64,000 nucleotides of DNA from Cryomorphaceae bacterium. GTDB lineage: Bacteria; Bacteroidota; Bacteroidia; Flavobacteriales; ECT2AJA-044. The notes beneath the pieces are model-generated. The model ran no database searches and had not been told where the DNA came from. It was given only the letters and a program-made list of their open reading frames with translations. Shown here one piece after another: positions 28,647-37,249 of this stretch. A program made the position numbers and the translations under genes. The number at the start of each line of letters is the position of its first letter. The first letter of the stretch is position 1. The stretch is taken from contig CP059070.1 in the NCBI GenBank assembly GCA_017798125.1, positions 2,756,423-2,820,422 on the forward strand, in the 5' to 3' direction.

Positions 28647-30134
28647 TTAGAGTTCGGCAAAGGCCTGTCCAAAATATTCCGGCAGATCCGTAGCCAAAAG
28701 GCTCTCTTCACTCTGGTCGGCAAGTGCCAGTTCAGCTGCTCTACCATGCAGATATACACCCATGATCGCCGCTTCAGCAACACCGTATCCCTGTGCACGC
28801 AAACCCGTGAGCAAACCCGTGAGCACATCTCCACTCCCACCAGTTGCGAGCCCTGAATGACCGGTACTGTTGAAATACATCTCTCCATTGGGCAGAGCCG
28901 TCGCTGTGTAGGCTCCTTTCAAGACTAAAACGCATTGATGGCGGGCAGCGAACTCCAATGCCGCGTCATATTGATCTGGCCCGGGGCTCACCCCGCTCAA
29001 GCGAGCGAACTCGCCTGGATGCGGGGTTAGAATAGGCATCTGTTGACAAAAAGAAAGCCAGGTCAGGTTTTCCGCGAGAATATTCAGAGCATCCGCATCA
29101 AAAACCAATGGAACGCTGGCTTGACGAATCAGGTTTTGAAGCATGTGGGAGGTGTCCTCATCCTGTCCAATGCCAGGACCAACGCCAATAGCCGTATATC
29201 GATCCAATTGTGGTAGATCGCTGAGATGTTCGGGCAAGGGGTCAAAGACACCCATAGCTTCTGGAACACTAGATGGCCATATCAGCTCCGCGGAGCCAGG
29301 AAGGTATCCAGTAAGTAGTCCTACTCCGCTTCGAAGGGCTCCGCGAGCACTCATGATGGCGGCACCGAGTGTACCACGAGCCCCAGCGGCCAATAAGGCA
29401 TGGCCAAATCGGTTCTTGTGCGCAAAACTGGGACGCTCTCGATATCGCTGCGCCACCCAATAGTGATCCACAAAGTAGTTCGGAGTCAGTACTTCATCTT
29501 CGTATTGAGCATCCAAGTCGATGTCAATCAATTCAAAGGGGCCGCATAGGGGGCCGCTGTCGGGCAAGAGTAGCGCTCGCTTGGGCCACTGAAAGGTCAA
29601 AGTAGCATCGGCCCGTAGGGCCAAACTCAGGTCATTTTCGCGGTTGTCGTCTGCAAAAATTCCGGTCGGCACATCAACGGCAATTGTAAAGCGACGATCC
29701 CGATTAAGTGCTTGACATACTTCGGCGAGGAAGCCGTCCAAAGGCTGACTAAGGCCAGATCCGAGAATGGCATCGATGCGTATGCGATCCGGCTCGTCCC
29801 CTTCAGGCCGATCATCAGACGACCAAGTCTCAAACGCGTTCAGCTTGGATAAGTTGGTTTCGAAATCAGGACTTCCCGTTGTGCGATGCTGAATCACGAC
29901 CACGCGAACGTCGTAGTCCGCCGACCTGAGTTGGCGGGCAATGGCCAAGCCATCTCCTCCATTGTTGCCCATCCCGCAGTAGATGGTAAATGGGGTATTG
30001 GGGTCAAAGATCTCGGTGAGTCGATCGGTGATCCCTGCGGCAGCGCGCTCCATGAGATCAATGGACGAAATAGGCTCTCGTTCTATAGTGAGCCGATCGG
30101 CCTCACGAATTTGCTCGACGGATAAAATCTTCAT
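28647..30134 (-). CDS. nnrD: Bifunctional NAD(P)H-hydrate epimerase / ADP-dependent dehydratase
   Basis: 495 aa fusion that repairs hydrated NADH and NADPH. The N-terminal epimerase (YjeF_N, about 1-215) has YCGMGNNGGDGLAIAR, and the DVPTGIFAD segment is visible. The C-terminal dehydratase (YjeF_C, about 225-495) has DADALN, LTPHPGEFARL, LKGAYT and the nucleotide loop GLATGGSGDVLTG. All motifs appear intact. It overlaps coaE by 32 bp, so ybbR-coaE-nnrD form one transcript. ALRAD in 'LSLALRADATLTFQ' is encoded by an exact copy of the iterated palindrome, where relatives carry a different residue pair before the same Ala-Asp (from memory of the family). Confidence 0.95.
   Translation of the reverse strand: MKILSVEQIREADRLTIEREPISSIDLMERAAAGITDRLTEIFDPNTPFTIYCGMGNNGGDGLAIARQLRSADYDVRVVVIQHRTTGSPDFETNLSKLNAFETWSSDDRPEGDEPDRIRIDAILGSGLSQPLDGFLAEVCQALNRDRRFTIAVDVPTGIFADDNRENDLSLALRADATLTFQWPKRALLLPDSGPLCGPFELIDIDLDAQYEDEVLTPNYFVDHYWVAQRYRERPSFAHKNRFGHALLAAGARGTLGAAIMSARGALRSGVGLLTGYLPGSAELIWPSSVPEAMGVFDPLPEHLSDLPQLDRYTAIGVGPGIGQDEDTSHMLQNLIRQASVPLVFDADALNILAENLTWLSFCQQMPILTPHPGEFARLSGVSPGPDQYDAALEFAARHQCVLVLKGAYTATALPNGEMYFNSTGHSGLATGGSGDVLTGLLTGLRAQGYGVAEAAIMGVYLHGRAAELALADQSEESLLATDLPEYFGQAFAEL
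29606..29622 (-). repeat. Iterated palindromic word, copy in nnrD
   Basis: GGCCCTACGGGCCGATG on the minus strand, read as GCC CTA CGG GCC GAT (ALRAD) in the epimerase domain. With flanks it matches the intergenic copy at 214 over 22 bp. Confidence 0.85.
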
Positions 30135-30693
30135 GCAAGGCCAAAATTTGCGGCAGTACCAAGTGGTGACCGTCGTTATTGATTTCGTGTTGACTGTGCG
30201 CCCTCCGCTCTTCCTCGCTCCACTGACGCGCCATGCGCTGACGTATCTCCGGCGCAGTCAGGCCATCGCGCTTCATGACGCGTTCCAAGCGAACTTCCAC
30301 CGGAGCACTGACCAGGATGACTTCATCCAGTGTCAAATGCGATCCAGACTCAAACATGATGGCGGCCTCCTTCAATACATACGGCGTGTTTTGCTTCTCC
30401 AACCAGGCGTAAAAATCTCTGCCTACGGCAGGATGCACGAGCTTATTCAAAGCTTCTAATAGCGCTTGGTTGTTGAAGACGCGTTCGGCAATCCACGGGC
30501 GGTTCAATCGACCATCCGTGTAGGCTTCTTCTCCGAGCAATTGGATGACCTGTTCTTTGAGAAGGGCGTCTTCGAGATAGAGAGCCTTAGCTCTCGAATC
30601 GGCATCGTAGATAGGGATTCCCAAGTTCTGAAAGACCCGCGCAATGGTGCTCTTGCCCGATCCAATACCGCCTGTGAGCCCTACCTTGATCAT
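30103..30693 (-). CDS. coaE: Dephospho-CoA kinase
   Basis: 196 aa. It phosphorylates the 3'-OH of dephospho-CoA in the last step of coenzyme A synthesis. The P-loop GLTGGIGSGKST is at 5-16, then 'IYDADSRAK' (substrate Asp) and the lid segment 'RMARQWSEEERR'. Length is normal for the family. It overlaps the ybbR-like gene by 4 bp (ATGA) upstream and the nnrD gene downstream, so it is translationally coupled in one operon. Start ATG 30693. Confidence 0.96.
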   Translation of the reverse strand: MIKVGLTGGIGSGKSTIARVFQNLGIPIYDADSRAKALYLEDALLKEQVIQLLGEEAYTDGRLNRPWIAERVFNNQALLEALNKLVHPAVGRDFYAWLEKQNTPYVLKEAAIMFESGSHLTLDEVILVSAPVEVRLERVMKRDGLTAPEIRQRMARQWSEEERRAHSQHEINNDGHHLVLPQILALHEDFIRRANS

Positions 30694-31676
30694 TTGCGGA
30701 GGATTAAGAATTCAACGCGCTCGGGTTCGGTTCGTACTATTTCCGCAACATCTGGAATCGTAGTCCAAGTAGGTCGAACGCGGTCTCCAGTCGTCTTGGT
30801 GATTTGCTGATATTCGACCACCGCCGTAAAATCGGCCGCGGACAGTTCTTGATATCGCGATAGTGGTACTCGGCAAATGGCCTTGACGCGCGGAGGAAAA
30901 AGGCGCAGACCCAAGGAATCCGGAAGGCCCAACATCTGGACGGGTATTTCGTAGGCGACTTCGGTAAACTCTTCAACGGGCAATAGAACTTCGACTTCAG
31001 AAGGGCTGAAGCGCAAGGTGCTGTCGAGAGCGGCCAGTTTGAGCGTCGCGCGAAGCGTGTCTTCTACATTTTGAACGTTCCAGGATTCGGTCAGAGCGCG
31101 ACTCAAAGTGTCCATTACCTCGCTTCGGCCCGAAACTTTGACTGATGGCGGATCAATAATGACTTCAGAGGTCGCTCCAAAGCCCGTTTTGAAGGCGATG
31201 GCCAGGTCAACCTCTACGGGAAGCGGCTTATCGGCCCGCAGGGCAAAAGGAAAAAATAAGGTATCCGGATAAACGGAGAGGACATTGACCGAACCCGAGA
31301 GTTCGTCGGACAATCCGGTTCGGAACTCGCTCAACTGGATGTAGGCGCGCTGCTTTTCGCTGCGCCGTTGGCGCAATTCAACCCGGTCAAAATCCAGAAC
31401 CAAGTTGTTTCGATTCCGGTATCGATATCCCAAGAGGTCAAATCCGTAGCCTTCTACTTCAAGAGTAATGGTGGGCGCTTGGTCCAAAAGCCAGATTCGA
31501 TCATCAGGAAGGTGCTCATATTGAATCGGAAGATCTATAACCGCCGTGTAGGTCCGTGAGAGTTTACTCAGAATCCAGAACAGCGACGAAAGGGCCAAGC
31601 AGAAGATGAAAATGGACCGCTTGCGATCGTCTTGAATCAAGCGAGTTAATGGATTTCGAAGTGCGGAGGCGGCCAT
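30690..31676 (-). CDS. YbbR/CdaR-like membrane-anchored protein
   Basis: 328 aa. One N-terminal transmembrane helix (about 20-42, 'RSIFIFCLALSSLFWILSKL') is followed by an extracytoplasmic beta-rich region with two to three YbbR-type repeats. In Firmicutes YbbR (CdaR) modulates a diadenylate cyclase; no cyclase gene is next to this one. A near-copy of the iterated palindrome (31229-31244) encodes ALRAD in 'FPFALRADKPLP'. It is first in the ybbR-coaE-nnrD run and begins just after a strong terminator that closes the yajC transcript. Confidence 0.78.
   Translation of the reverse strand: MAASALRNPLTRLIQDDRKRSIFIFCLALSSLFWILSKLSRTYTAVIDLPIQYEHLPDDRIWLLDQAPTITLEVEGYGFDLLGYRYRNRNNLVLDFDRVELRQRRSEKQRAYIQLSEFRTGLSDELSGSVNVLSVYPDTLFFPFALRADKPLPVEVDLAIAFKTGFGATSEVIIDPPSVKVSGRSEVMDTLSRALTESWNVQNVEDTLRATLKLAALDSTLRFSPSEVEVLLPVEEFTEVAYEIPVQMLGLPDSLGLRLFPPRVKAICRVPLSRYQELSAADFTAVVEYQQITKTTGDRVRPTWTTIPDVAEIVRTEPERVEFLILRK
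31229..31244 (-). repeat. Iterated palindromic word, variant in the ybbR-like gene
   Basis: Minus strand GCCCTGCGGGCCGATA: one change in the centre (TAC to TGC) and a changed last base, still in the ALRAD frame (GCC CTG CGG GCC GAT). The left arm is one base shorter. Confidence 0.55.
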
Positions 31677-31680
31677 AGGA

Positions 31681-31717
31681 TAAAAATAAAAAAACGAGCC
31701 CAGCAGAGGGGCTCGTT
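31681..31717 (-). terminator. Rho-independent terminator after yajC
   Basis: Stem AACGAGCCC/GGGCTCGTT (31693-31701 with 31709-31717, 9 bp) and a 7-nt loop. On the minus strand a long T-rich tract (31681-31694) follows. It lies 26 bp beyond the yajC stop. Confidence 0.9.
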
Positions 31718-31742
31718 CTTTAGAAACCTTATGTAGAATCGC

Positions 31743-32096
31743 TTATGCGTCCTTCTTCTCTTCGACTTTCTTGGTGTCCTTCTTGTTGGACTTCTTGTCG
31801 TCGGTCTTTAGGTATTGGGCGCTCAACTCTTTACTGATGGCCGCTTTTTCCATTTTGATCTTGATCCCGTTCTGGACTTCCAGAGTAACGGTGGTATCCG
31901 TCATCTCTGAGATTTTTCCGTGAAGTCCACCGTTGGTCACGACCCGCTGACCTTTGCGAATTTCTCCGCGGAAGTTCTTCTCATCTTTCTGACGCTTCAT
32001 CTGTGGTCGAATCATAAAGAAATAGAAGACCACAATGATGAGAAGGAAGGGTAAAAACCCGCCAAATCCTCCTCCTGCTGCTTGCAATAGAATCAT
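31743..32096 (-). CDS. yajC: Preprotein translocase auxiliary subunit YajC
   Basis: 117 aa. One transmembrane helix (about 8-26) is followed by YFFMIRPQMKRQKDEK and a small beta domain (GQRVVTNGGLHGKI). The C-terminus is a lysine/glutamate-rich tail. YajC associates with SecDF and the SecYEG channel in the inner membrane. The gene starts 1 bp after the DUF1573 stop and ends the dehydrogenase-nusB-DUF1573-yajC run at a strong terminator. Confidence 0.96.
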   Translation of the reverse strand: MILLQAAGGGFGGFLPFLLIIVVFYFFMIRPQMKRQKDEKNFRGEIRKGQRVVTNGGLHGKISEMTDTTVTLEVQNGIKIKMEKAAISKELSAQYLKTDDKKSNKKDTKKVEEKKDA

Positions 32097-32097
32097 C

Positions 32098-32625
32098 TTA
32101 CTCCGCAGCTTGAGGCACCATTACCTCAGAAGTAATCTGAAGTACTTTGGTGTTAGGAGTTGTGTTGGCCACGATGGTCACAGACTTTTGCTGTTTTCCT
32201 TGGCGACCCTTGCTGTCAAAGCTCACGGCAATTTCTCCCGTTTCACCTGGAGCAATAGGCTCGTTTGGCCAATCTGGTACAGTACAACCACAGCTTCCGC
32301 GAGCACTCGTAATGATCAATGGAGAATCCCCAGTGTTGGTAAAGGTAAAGACTGTTTCAGCCTTAGTTCCTTGCTCAATTTGACCGAAATCGTGAAACTC
32401 ACGATCGAATGAGAAGACTGGTGTGCCTTCTGTATCCACGATGTCCACGTTGGTTTGTTGCGCTTGCTCGTTCATTACGGGCTGAACCTCTGGGGTGCTT
32501 GCCGCCGGAGTTTCTGTAACTACTGGAGTAGCGTTTCCGTTTTCTACACGGTTCGATGCTTTCTCTCCGCAAGAGATCATCATCAAACCCGCTCCTGCCA
32601 CTAGGGCCAAAGTCTTGATATTCAT
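32098..32625 (-). CDS. DUF1573 lipoprotein
   Basis: 175 aa. A lipoprotein signal ends MMISC (Cys19). The DUF1573 domain (about 70-170) has FSFDREFHDFGQIEQGTKAE, ITSARGSCGCTVPDWP and 'IAPGETGEIAVSFDSKGRQGKQ'. This is an immunoglobulin-like (ASH/MSP type) fold of unknown role, common in Bacteroidota and often encoded beside yajC, as here. It should be periplasmic and membrane-anchored. Gap to nusB upstream is 12 bp, so it is co-transcribed. Confidence 0.88.
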   Translation of the reverse strand: MNIKTLALVAGAGLMMISCGEKASNRVENGNATPVVTETPAASTPEVQPVMNEQAQQTNVDIVDTEGTPVFSFDREFHDFGQIEQGTKAETVFTFTNTGDSPLIITSARGSCGCTVPDWPNEPIAPGETGEIAVSFDSKGRQGKQQKSVTIVANTTPNTKVLQITSEVMVPQAAE

Positions 32626-32637
32626 TGTCTACTGGAT

Positions 32638-33582
32638 TTATTCAATTAAACCGCGGCCCAATTTCCGTAATTCGCCGCTATCTTTCAATTCTGCCACCAA
32701 TTTATCTAGGATTCCATTGATGAAGACTTTACTCTTATTCGTGCTGAAGTCCTTCGATAACTCGATGTACTCATTCATACTCACTTTGACGGGAATGGTT
32801 TCGAAATAAAGGAATTCCGCCAATGCGAGTTTCATCAACAGGATGTCCATCTGCGCAATGCGCTCCATTTCCCAATTCTTGGCCTTTTCGGCTATCATCT
32901 CCTCGAATCGCTCGCTCTGCGTGACGGCCTTTCGAAGCAATTCTGTGGCAAAGTCCTTGTCGTCCACATCTCGATACAAGGGCTCTATAGCCTTCGTAGC
33001 TCCCGCTTGAGGTTTGAGCGCTTGAAGGGTGCGTACAACCGCACTGTTGACCAATGCTAAATCCTCCACCCAGTAGATGCTCTTCTCCTCCAAGATTTCG
33101 TGCAGCGTTTCATTTCCGGCTACACACGCCGTATACACGTCTACCAGAAAATCACGATGTCCTTTATAGGTCTCTTCTTCCCGCTCCATGTACGCACTGT
33201 ACAGCTCGGTCTCGCGGATGGTCTTAAAGAGTCCTCGAACGAACTCTCGCTGATCACTCCAGTTGACCGCGTGCGACTGACTGTATTGACGAAGGCTATC
33301 GCTCCCAATCAGATCCAACAATGCCGGATTCTCTACAAATTTGAGGTTAGGGTGAAGATCCTCATGGGTGGGCAGTTTCTTCCGTTTGCCGTCTTCAATG
33401 CGCTCCTCGGCCAAACGGTGAAAGGATATGAGCAGCTCAAGCATCAAGGCGTAGAGATCGTAAATGCGATCCATGGAGCGCATTAACTCATTCTCGGCAC
33501 GAGACAACTCCTCCCCTTCTTTGTTGTAAAAGGCGTAAAGTGCTTGAAGAACACGAATTCGGATGAAGCGTCTGTTGACCAT
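32638..33582 (-). CDS. nusB: Transcription antitermination factor NusB
   Basis: 314 aa, about twice the length of the Escherichia coli protein but normal for Bacteroidota, where an extra N-terminal helical region precedes the NusB domain (about 170-310). Diagnostic parts are the N-terminal RRFIRIRVLQALYAF and the C-terminal 'MERIAQMDILLMKLALAEFLYF', 'VSMNEYIELSKDFSTNKSKVFINGILD'. NusB binds boxA RNA with NusE and supports rRNA transcription. It begins 6 bp after the stop of the dehydrogenase gene. Confidence 0.94.
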   Translation of the reverse strand: MVNRRFIRIRVLQALYAFYNKEGEELSRAENELMRSMDRIYDLYALMLELLISFHRLAEERIEDGKRKKLPTHEDLHPNLKFVENPALLDLIGSDSLRQYSQSHAVNWSDQREFVRGLFKTIRETELYSAYMEREEETYKGHRDFLVDVYTACVAGNETLHEILEEKSIYWVEDLALVNSAVVRTLQALKPQAGATKAIEPLYRDVDDKDFATELLRKAVTQSERFEEMIAEKAKNWEMERIAQMDILLMKLALAEFLYFETIPVKVSMNEYIELSKDFSTNKSKVFINGILDKLVAELKDSGELRKLGRGLIE

Positions 33583-33588
33583 GTGGTT

Positions 33589-34677
33589 TTATCGGTTTTC
33601 GTCGATGCGTTTTTGCGCAAGTTGCAATGCGGCGTGAGCTGTAGGAATCCCCTTTGTTTCTGAAAGGCGAAGAATATCCAAGGTCGTATCGTAAATCTTC
33701 TCCGTCTTGCGCAATGCCTCTGCTCTATCGAATTTTTCGATTTCGGAGTAGACATTAATCAAACCACCGGCGTTGATTAAAAAGTCCGGCGCGTAGATAA
33801 TACCGCGATTCATCAAGGCTTTTCCGTGGCGGTCTTCTTCGGCCAATTGGTTATTCGCAGCACCAGCTATCACCGAGCAATTCAGGCGCTCCAAAGTATT
33901 GTCGTTAACGGTAGCACCAAGAGCACATGGAGCGTAAATGTCGATATCTAGGTCGTACACACCATCGCCCATTTGTACTTCAGCTCCATATTTCGTTGCA
34001 ACATCGGCCAACTTGTCCTCATTGATGTCTGAGATAATGACGTGAGCCCCTTCCTCTGTCAAGTGTTTGACGAGGTTTTGCCCGACAGCACCGATTCCCT
34101 GAACCAGAACTTTGCGACCCTTTAGGTCTTGAGTGCCCCACTTATAGGTAGCTGCAGCTTTAAGCCCCATGAAAACGCCATAGGCCGTCACGGGAGAAGG
34201 GTTTCCACTTCCGCCCATGGATTCCGGAATTCCGGTCACGTGATCTGTAACAGATTTGACCACTTCCATGTCGTGCGTGGTCATCCCGACATCCTCTGCC
34301 GTAATGTATTTTCCACCTAAGCTGTCGACAAATCGTCCGAAAGCGCGCATTAAATCATCGGTTTTGTCCTTTGATGCATCACCGATGATCACCGCCTTAC
34401 CACCACCTAGATTTAGTCCACTTATGGACGCTTTAAAGGTCATCCCTCTGGACAATCGCAATACGTCTCGAAGTGCAGCGGATTCGTCGGTATAGTTCCA
34501 CATACGCGTACCACCCAAAGCTGGGCCCAATACCGTATTATGAATACCAATAATGGTCTTCAGACCAGTCGCTTCATCGCGACCGAAAACCACTTGCTCA
34601 TGCCCCATGCGGTCGATACGACCGAACACCAGCTCGCCGTCGCGATCTGTAGGCACTTCTTGCGCTAAATTCTTCAT
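33589..34677 (-). CDS. Leucine/glutamate-type amino acid dehydrogenase
   Basis: 362 aa. It shows the Glu/Leu/Phe/Val dehydrogenase layout: an N-terminal catalytic domain with LGGTRMWNYTDE and GLNLGGGKAVIIGD (the second Lys is catalytic) and a Rossmann domain with VLVQGIGAVGQNLV binding NAD+. The overall length fits leucine dehydrogenase, which converts branched-chain amino acids to 2-oxo acids and ammonia. Substrate preference cannot be fixed from sequence. Expression starts from a good promoter (TTTG-N20-TAGTTTTG) about 80 bp upstream, divergent from the ABC exporter gene, and continues into nusB. Confidence 0.9.
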   Translation of the reverse strand: MKNLAQEVPTDRDGELVFGRIDRMGHEQVVFGRDEATGLKTIIGIHNTVLGPALGGTRMWNYTDESAALRDVLRLSRGMTFKASISGLNLGGGKAVIIGDASKDKTDDLMRAFGRFVDSLGGKYITAEDVGMTTHDMEVVKSVTDHVTGIPESMGGSGNPSPVTAYGVFMGLKAAATYKWGTQDLKGRKVLVQGIGAVGQNLVKHLTEEGAHVIISDINEDKLADVATKYGAEVQMGDGVYDLDIDIYAPCALGATVNDNTLERLNCSVIAGAANNQLAEEDRHGKALMNRGIIYAPDFLINAGGLINVYSEIEKFDRAEALRKTEKIYDTTLDILRLSETKGIPTAHAALQLAQKRIDENR

Positions 34678-34761
34678 AACTTTGATCTTTTTGTGTAGGA
34701 GAACGTTCCCCTTAGCATATCGCTCAAAAGGGTCCGTTTATTTCGCTTGTGTAGAGCGCTG

Positions 34762-34793
34762 CAAAACTAACCCTATTTTCACTCGATACCAAA
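34762..34793 (-). promoter_or_regulatory. Promoter of the dehydrogenase-nusB-yajC operon
   Basis: On the minus strand a -33 TTTG (34790-34793) and a -7 TAGTTTTG (34762-34769) are separated by 20 bp, a full match to the Bacteroidota promoter pattern. Predicted start near 34755, leader about 78 nt. The -33 element lies only 4 bp before the divergent ABC exporter ATG. Confidence 0.75.
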
Positions 34794-34796
34794 CGC

Positions 34797-36578
34797 ATGA
34801 AGGCGCTCGCCCACCTCAATAAATACTTCTGGAAGTACAAGTGGCGCTTCCTTTTGGGAGTTATTTTCGTCATCATTTCGAACGTTTTCTCCTTGGTCCC
34901 AGCTCGGATGGTTCGCCAAGGATTTGATACGGTTAGCGAAGCCATCAAAGCTTTTCAAGAAAATGCTCTTGGCGCGGACGTAGGGGATCTCCAACGCACG
35001 CTATTGACCTATGGGCTGATTGTCATCGGCACTGCGCTGGCTCAAGGCATTTTTATGTTCTTCATGAGGCAGACCATCATTGTCATGTCTCGCTTTATTG
35101 AGTTTGATCTGAAAAATGAAATTTTCAAGCAGTACCAGGCACTGACCATCTCCTTTTACAAGAGAAACAGCACGGGTGATCTCATGAACCGAATAAGTGA
35201 GGACGTTTCACAAGTCCGAATGTACTTAGGGCCCGCCATCATGTATTCGATCAACGTCTTCTCACAACTCGTATTGGTCATCGGCTCAATGCTTCTAGTC
35301 AATGTGGAGTTGACGATCTACGCCTTACTACCGATGCCTATACTAAGTGTGGCCATTTACTACGTGAGCAAGGAAATCAACACGCGATCGGAAAGGGTAC
35401 AACGGCAATTATCTGCACTTTCCACCTTTGTGCAAGAGAATTTTTCGGGAATTCGAGTGCTCAAATCGTACGCTCGCGAAGATCGATCTGCCATCGATTT
35501 TGATCGTGAGGCGTTGACCTACAGAGACCGCTCGCTGGATTTGGTCAAAGTCAATGCCTTGTTTTTCCCTCTAATGATTCTGTTAATCGGTCTATCCACA
35601 CTTCTGACCATTTACATTGGAGGGAGACTAGCCATTGAAGGGGTCATCACTACAGGTAATATTGCCGAATTCGTGATCTACGTAAACATGCTGACTTGGC
35701 CTGTCGCTTCCCTAGGCTGGGTAACCAGTATTGTACAGCGTGCCGAAGCCTCGCAGAAGAGAATCAACGAATTCCTGCACATCGATCCAGAAATTCAAAA
35801 TCCCACTAATGAGCAAACGCCTATCCACGGCGGAATCGAATTCAAGGGTGTTGGGTTTACCTATCCCGATAGCGGCATTCAGGCACTTAAAAACATTGAC
35901 CTAAAGATCGAACCAGGAAAGAGCCTTGCGATTGTGGGTAAAACAGGTTCTGGAAAAAGCACCATAGCGCATCTTATCGGACGACTATATGATCCAACAC
36001 AAGGAGAAGTCTTACTTGATGATCGACCTCTTGAAGGGATTAACCTCAAGAATCTGAGAAATTCGATCGGGTACGTCCCTCAAGAGGGATACCTTTTCTC
36101 TGACACCATTGCACACAACATAGCCTTTGGATTGAACCAATTCGACCAAGAACGGGTAGAGCAAGCGGCTAGAGATGCAGATGTTTTGGAGAACATCCAA
36201 GAGTTTCCTTCTGGCTTCGAAACAAAGGTTGGAGAACGAGGTGTGACACTATCTGGGGGTCAGAAACAACGCGTTTCCATTGCACGTGCGATTATCGTGA
36301 ACCCTACAATCCTAATCTTTGACGACTGCCTGTCTGCCGTGGACACTCAAACGGAAGAGACCATCCTTCGGAACCTCAAACGGATCATGAAGGACAGAAC
36401 GACTGTGATCATTTCCCATAGGGTGAGTTCCGTTAAGCATGCAGACGAGATTATCGTCCTTGAACATGGAGGAATCATCGAACGCGGAAAACACCAAGAA
36501 TTACTCGATGCTAAAGGATATTATGCTGATCTCTACGAACAGCAATTGCTGGAAGAACAGGAGTCCTCAGCCGCCTAA
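34797..36578 (+). CDS. ABC exporter, fused membrane and ATPase domains (MsbA/LmrA-like)
   Basis: 593 aa half-transporter. Six transmembrane helices lie in about residues 20-320 and the nucleotide-binding domain in about 345-575. Walker A is GKTGSGKST (about 380), the signature LSGGQKQR (about 485) and Walker B ILIFDD (about 504-509). The residue after the Walker B Asp, normally the catalytic Glu, is Asp here (FDDCLSAVD), as in one half of some heterodimeric exporters. The D-loop and switch His (ISHR) are present. Substrate could be lipid or drug; unknown. Divergent from the dehydrogenase operon. Confidence 0.9.
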   Translation: MKALAHLNKYFWKYKWRFLLGVIFVIISNVFSLVPARMVRQGFDTVSEAIKAFQENALGADVGDLQRTLLTYGLIVIGTALAQGIFMFFMRQTIIVMSRFIEFDLKNEIFKQYQALTISFYKRNSTGDLMNRISEDVSQVRMYLGPAIMYSINVFSQLVLVIGSMLLVNVELTIYALLPMPILSVAIYYVSKEINTRSERVQRQLSALSTFVQENFSGIRVLKSYAREDRSAIDFDREALTYRDRSLDLVKVNALFFPLMILLIGLSTLLTIYIGGRLAIEGVITTGNIAEFVIYVNMLTWPVASLGWVTSIVQRAEASQKRINEFLHIDPEIQNPTNEQTPIHGGIEFKGVGFTYPDSGIQALKNIDLKIEPGKSLAIVGKTGSGKSTIAHLIGRLYDPTQGEVLLDDRPLEGINLKNLRNSIGYVPQEGYLFSDTIAHNIAFGLNQFDQERVEQAARDADVLENIQEFPSGFETKVGERGVTLSGGQKQRVSIARAIIVNPTILIFDDCLSAVDTQTEETILRNLKRIMKDRTTVIISHRVSSVKHADEIIVLEHGGIIERGKHQELLDAKGYYADLYEQQLLEEQESSAA

Positions 36579-36610
36579 ACAAAGGAATGTCGGCGTTAAG
36601 AGGTTTTTGC

Positions 36611-36618
36611 TATGTTTG
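36611..36618 (+). promoter_or_regulatory. -7 box of the DUF3276 gene
   Basis: TATGTTTG (TAnnTTTG) lies inside the upstream extension of the reading frame. It supports starting translation at ATG 36644, about 20 nt downstream of the predicted start point, and not at 36587. Confidence 0.6.
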
Positions 36619-36643
36619 TAAGAGACCTCACAAAACGACATTG

Positions 36644-37033
36644 ATGGAAGGACACGAAAGAAGGGATCAGGAGGATATCTTTTCCAAAATCTTACGAGCA
36701 GGCAGAAGGACCTATTTCTTCGATGTAAGATCCACTCGCGCTAACGACTATTACCTTACCATTACGGAAAGTAAGAAGTTCACCAACGAAGATGGATCCT
36801 TTCACTACAAAAAGCACAAGATTTACCTATACAAAGAAGACTTCGAGGGATTTAGAGCGCTTTTAGAGGAAACAACGGACTTCATCCTTGATAAGAAGGG
36901 TAATACCATCATTACTGAGAAACAAGACGCTGATAGAGCTCCAATTGAAGTTAGTGTCTCAGAGGCTGAAACGGTTTCTTCTGAAGTTGATTCGGCGGAT
37001 AAATTTACCGACGTTCGATTTGAAGACATCTAA
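36644..37033 (+). CDS. DUF3276 (PUR-alpha-like) nucleic-acid-binding protein
   Basis: 129 aa from ATG 36644 (MEGHERRDQEDIFSK). The frame extends upstream to 36587, but that part is unlike the family and holds the promoter. Residues about 10-80 match DUF3276: IFSKILRAGRRTYFFDVRSTRANDYYLTITESKK. This is the single PUR domain known from bacteria to bind single-stranded DNA or RNA. The acidic C-terminal tail is low in complexity. The function in bacteria is unclear. It follows the ABC exporter but has its own promoter and ends at a strong terminator. Confidence 0.88.
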   Translation: MEGHERRDQEDIFSKILRAGRRTYFFDVRSTRANDYYLTITESKKFTNEDGSFHYKKHKIYLYKEDFEGFRALLEETTDFILDKKGNTIITEKQDADRAPIEVSVSEAETVSSEVDSADKFTDVRFEDI

Positions 37034-37083
37034 AGCCTTATAAATCCGATCTGGAACCAAGCAAACGACATTGTAAAAAGTGG

Positions 37084-37109
37084 AAAGCCCCGCATTACTG
37101 CGGGGCTTT
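37084..37109. terminator. Bidirectional hairpin after the DUF3276 gene
   Basis: Perfect 10-bp stem AAAGCCCCGC/GCGGGGCTTT (37084-37093 and 37100-37109) with a 6-nt loop, lying between convergent genes. T runs are short on both sides. With the second terminator at 37204-37227 it fills the 37034-37249 gap, where I see no gene. Confidence 0.75.
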
Positions 37110-37203
37110 CGCGTTAATCAAAACCTATTTAACCATGAGAACTTGTCTACTCTCGGTTATATAACTTTCAAGTTTATCAAAAGGTTCAGAGCGAATAAAA
37201 AAA

Positions 37204-37227
37204 TAACCCCGCCAGAAAGCGAGGCTA
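37204..37227 (-). terminator. Terminator of the secreted metalloprotease gene
   Basis: On the minus strand TAGCCTCGC pairs with GCGGGGTTA (two G-U pairs), then a T-rich tract follows. It lies 22 bp beyond the stop codon at 37250. Confidence 0.75.
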
Positions 37228-37249
37228 TTAAGTCTATATTATTTAGCTC

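Noticed and set aside
28799..28822. 12-bp perfect tandem repeat (GCAAACCCGTGA twice) inside nnrD
   Set aside because: It encodes the conserved LTGLLTGL segment after the GSGD nucleotide loop, where relatives also have a repeated TG pattern; normal coding explains it.
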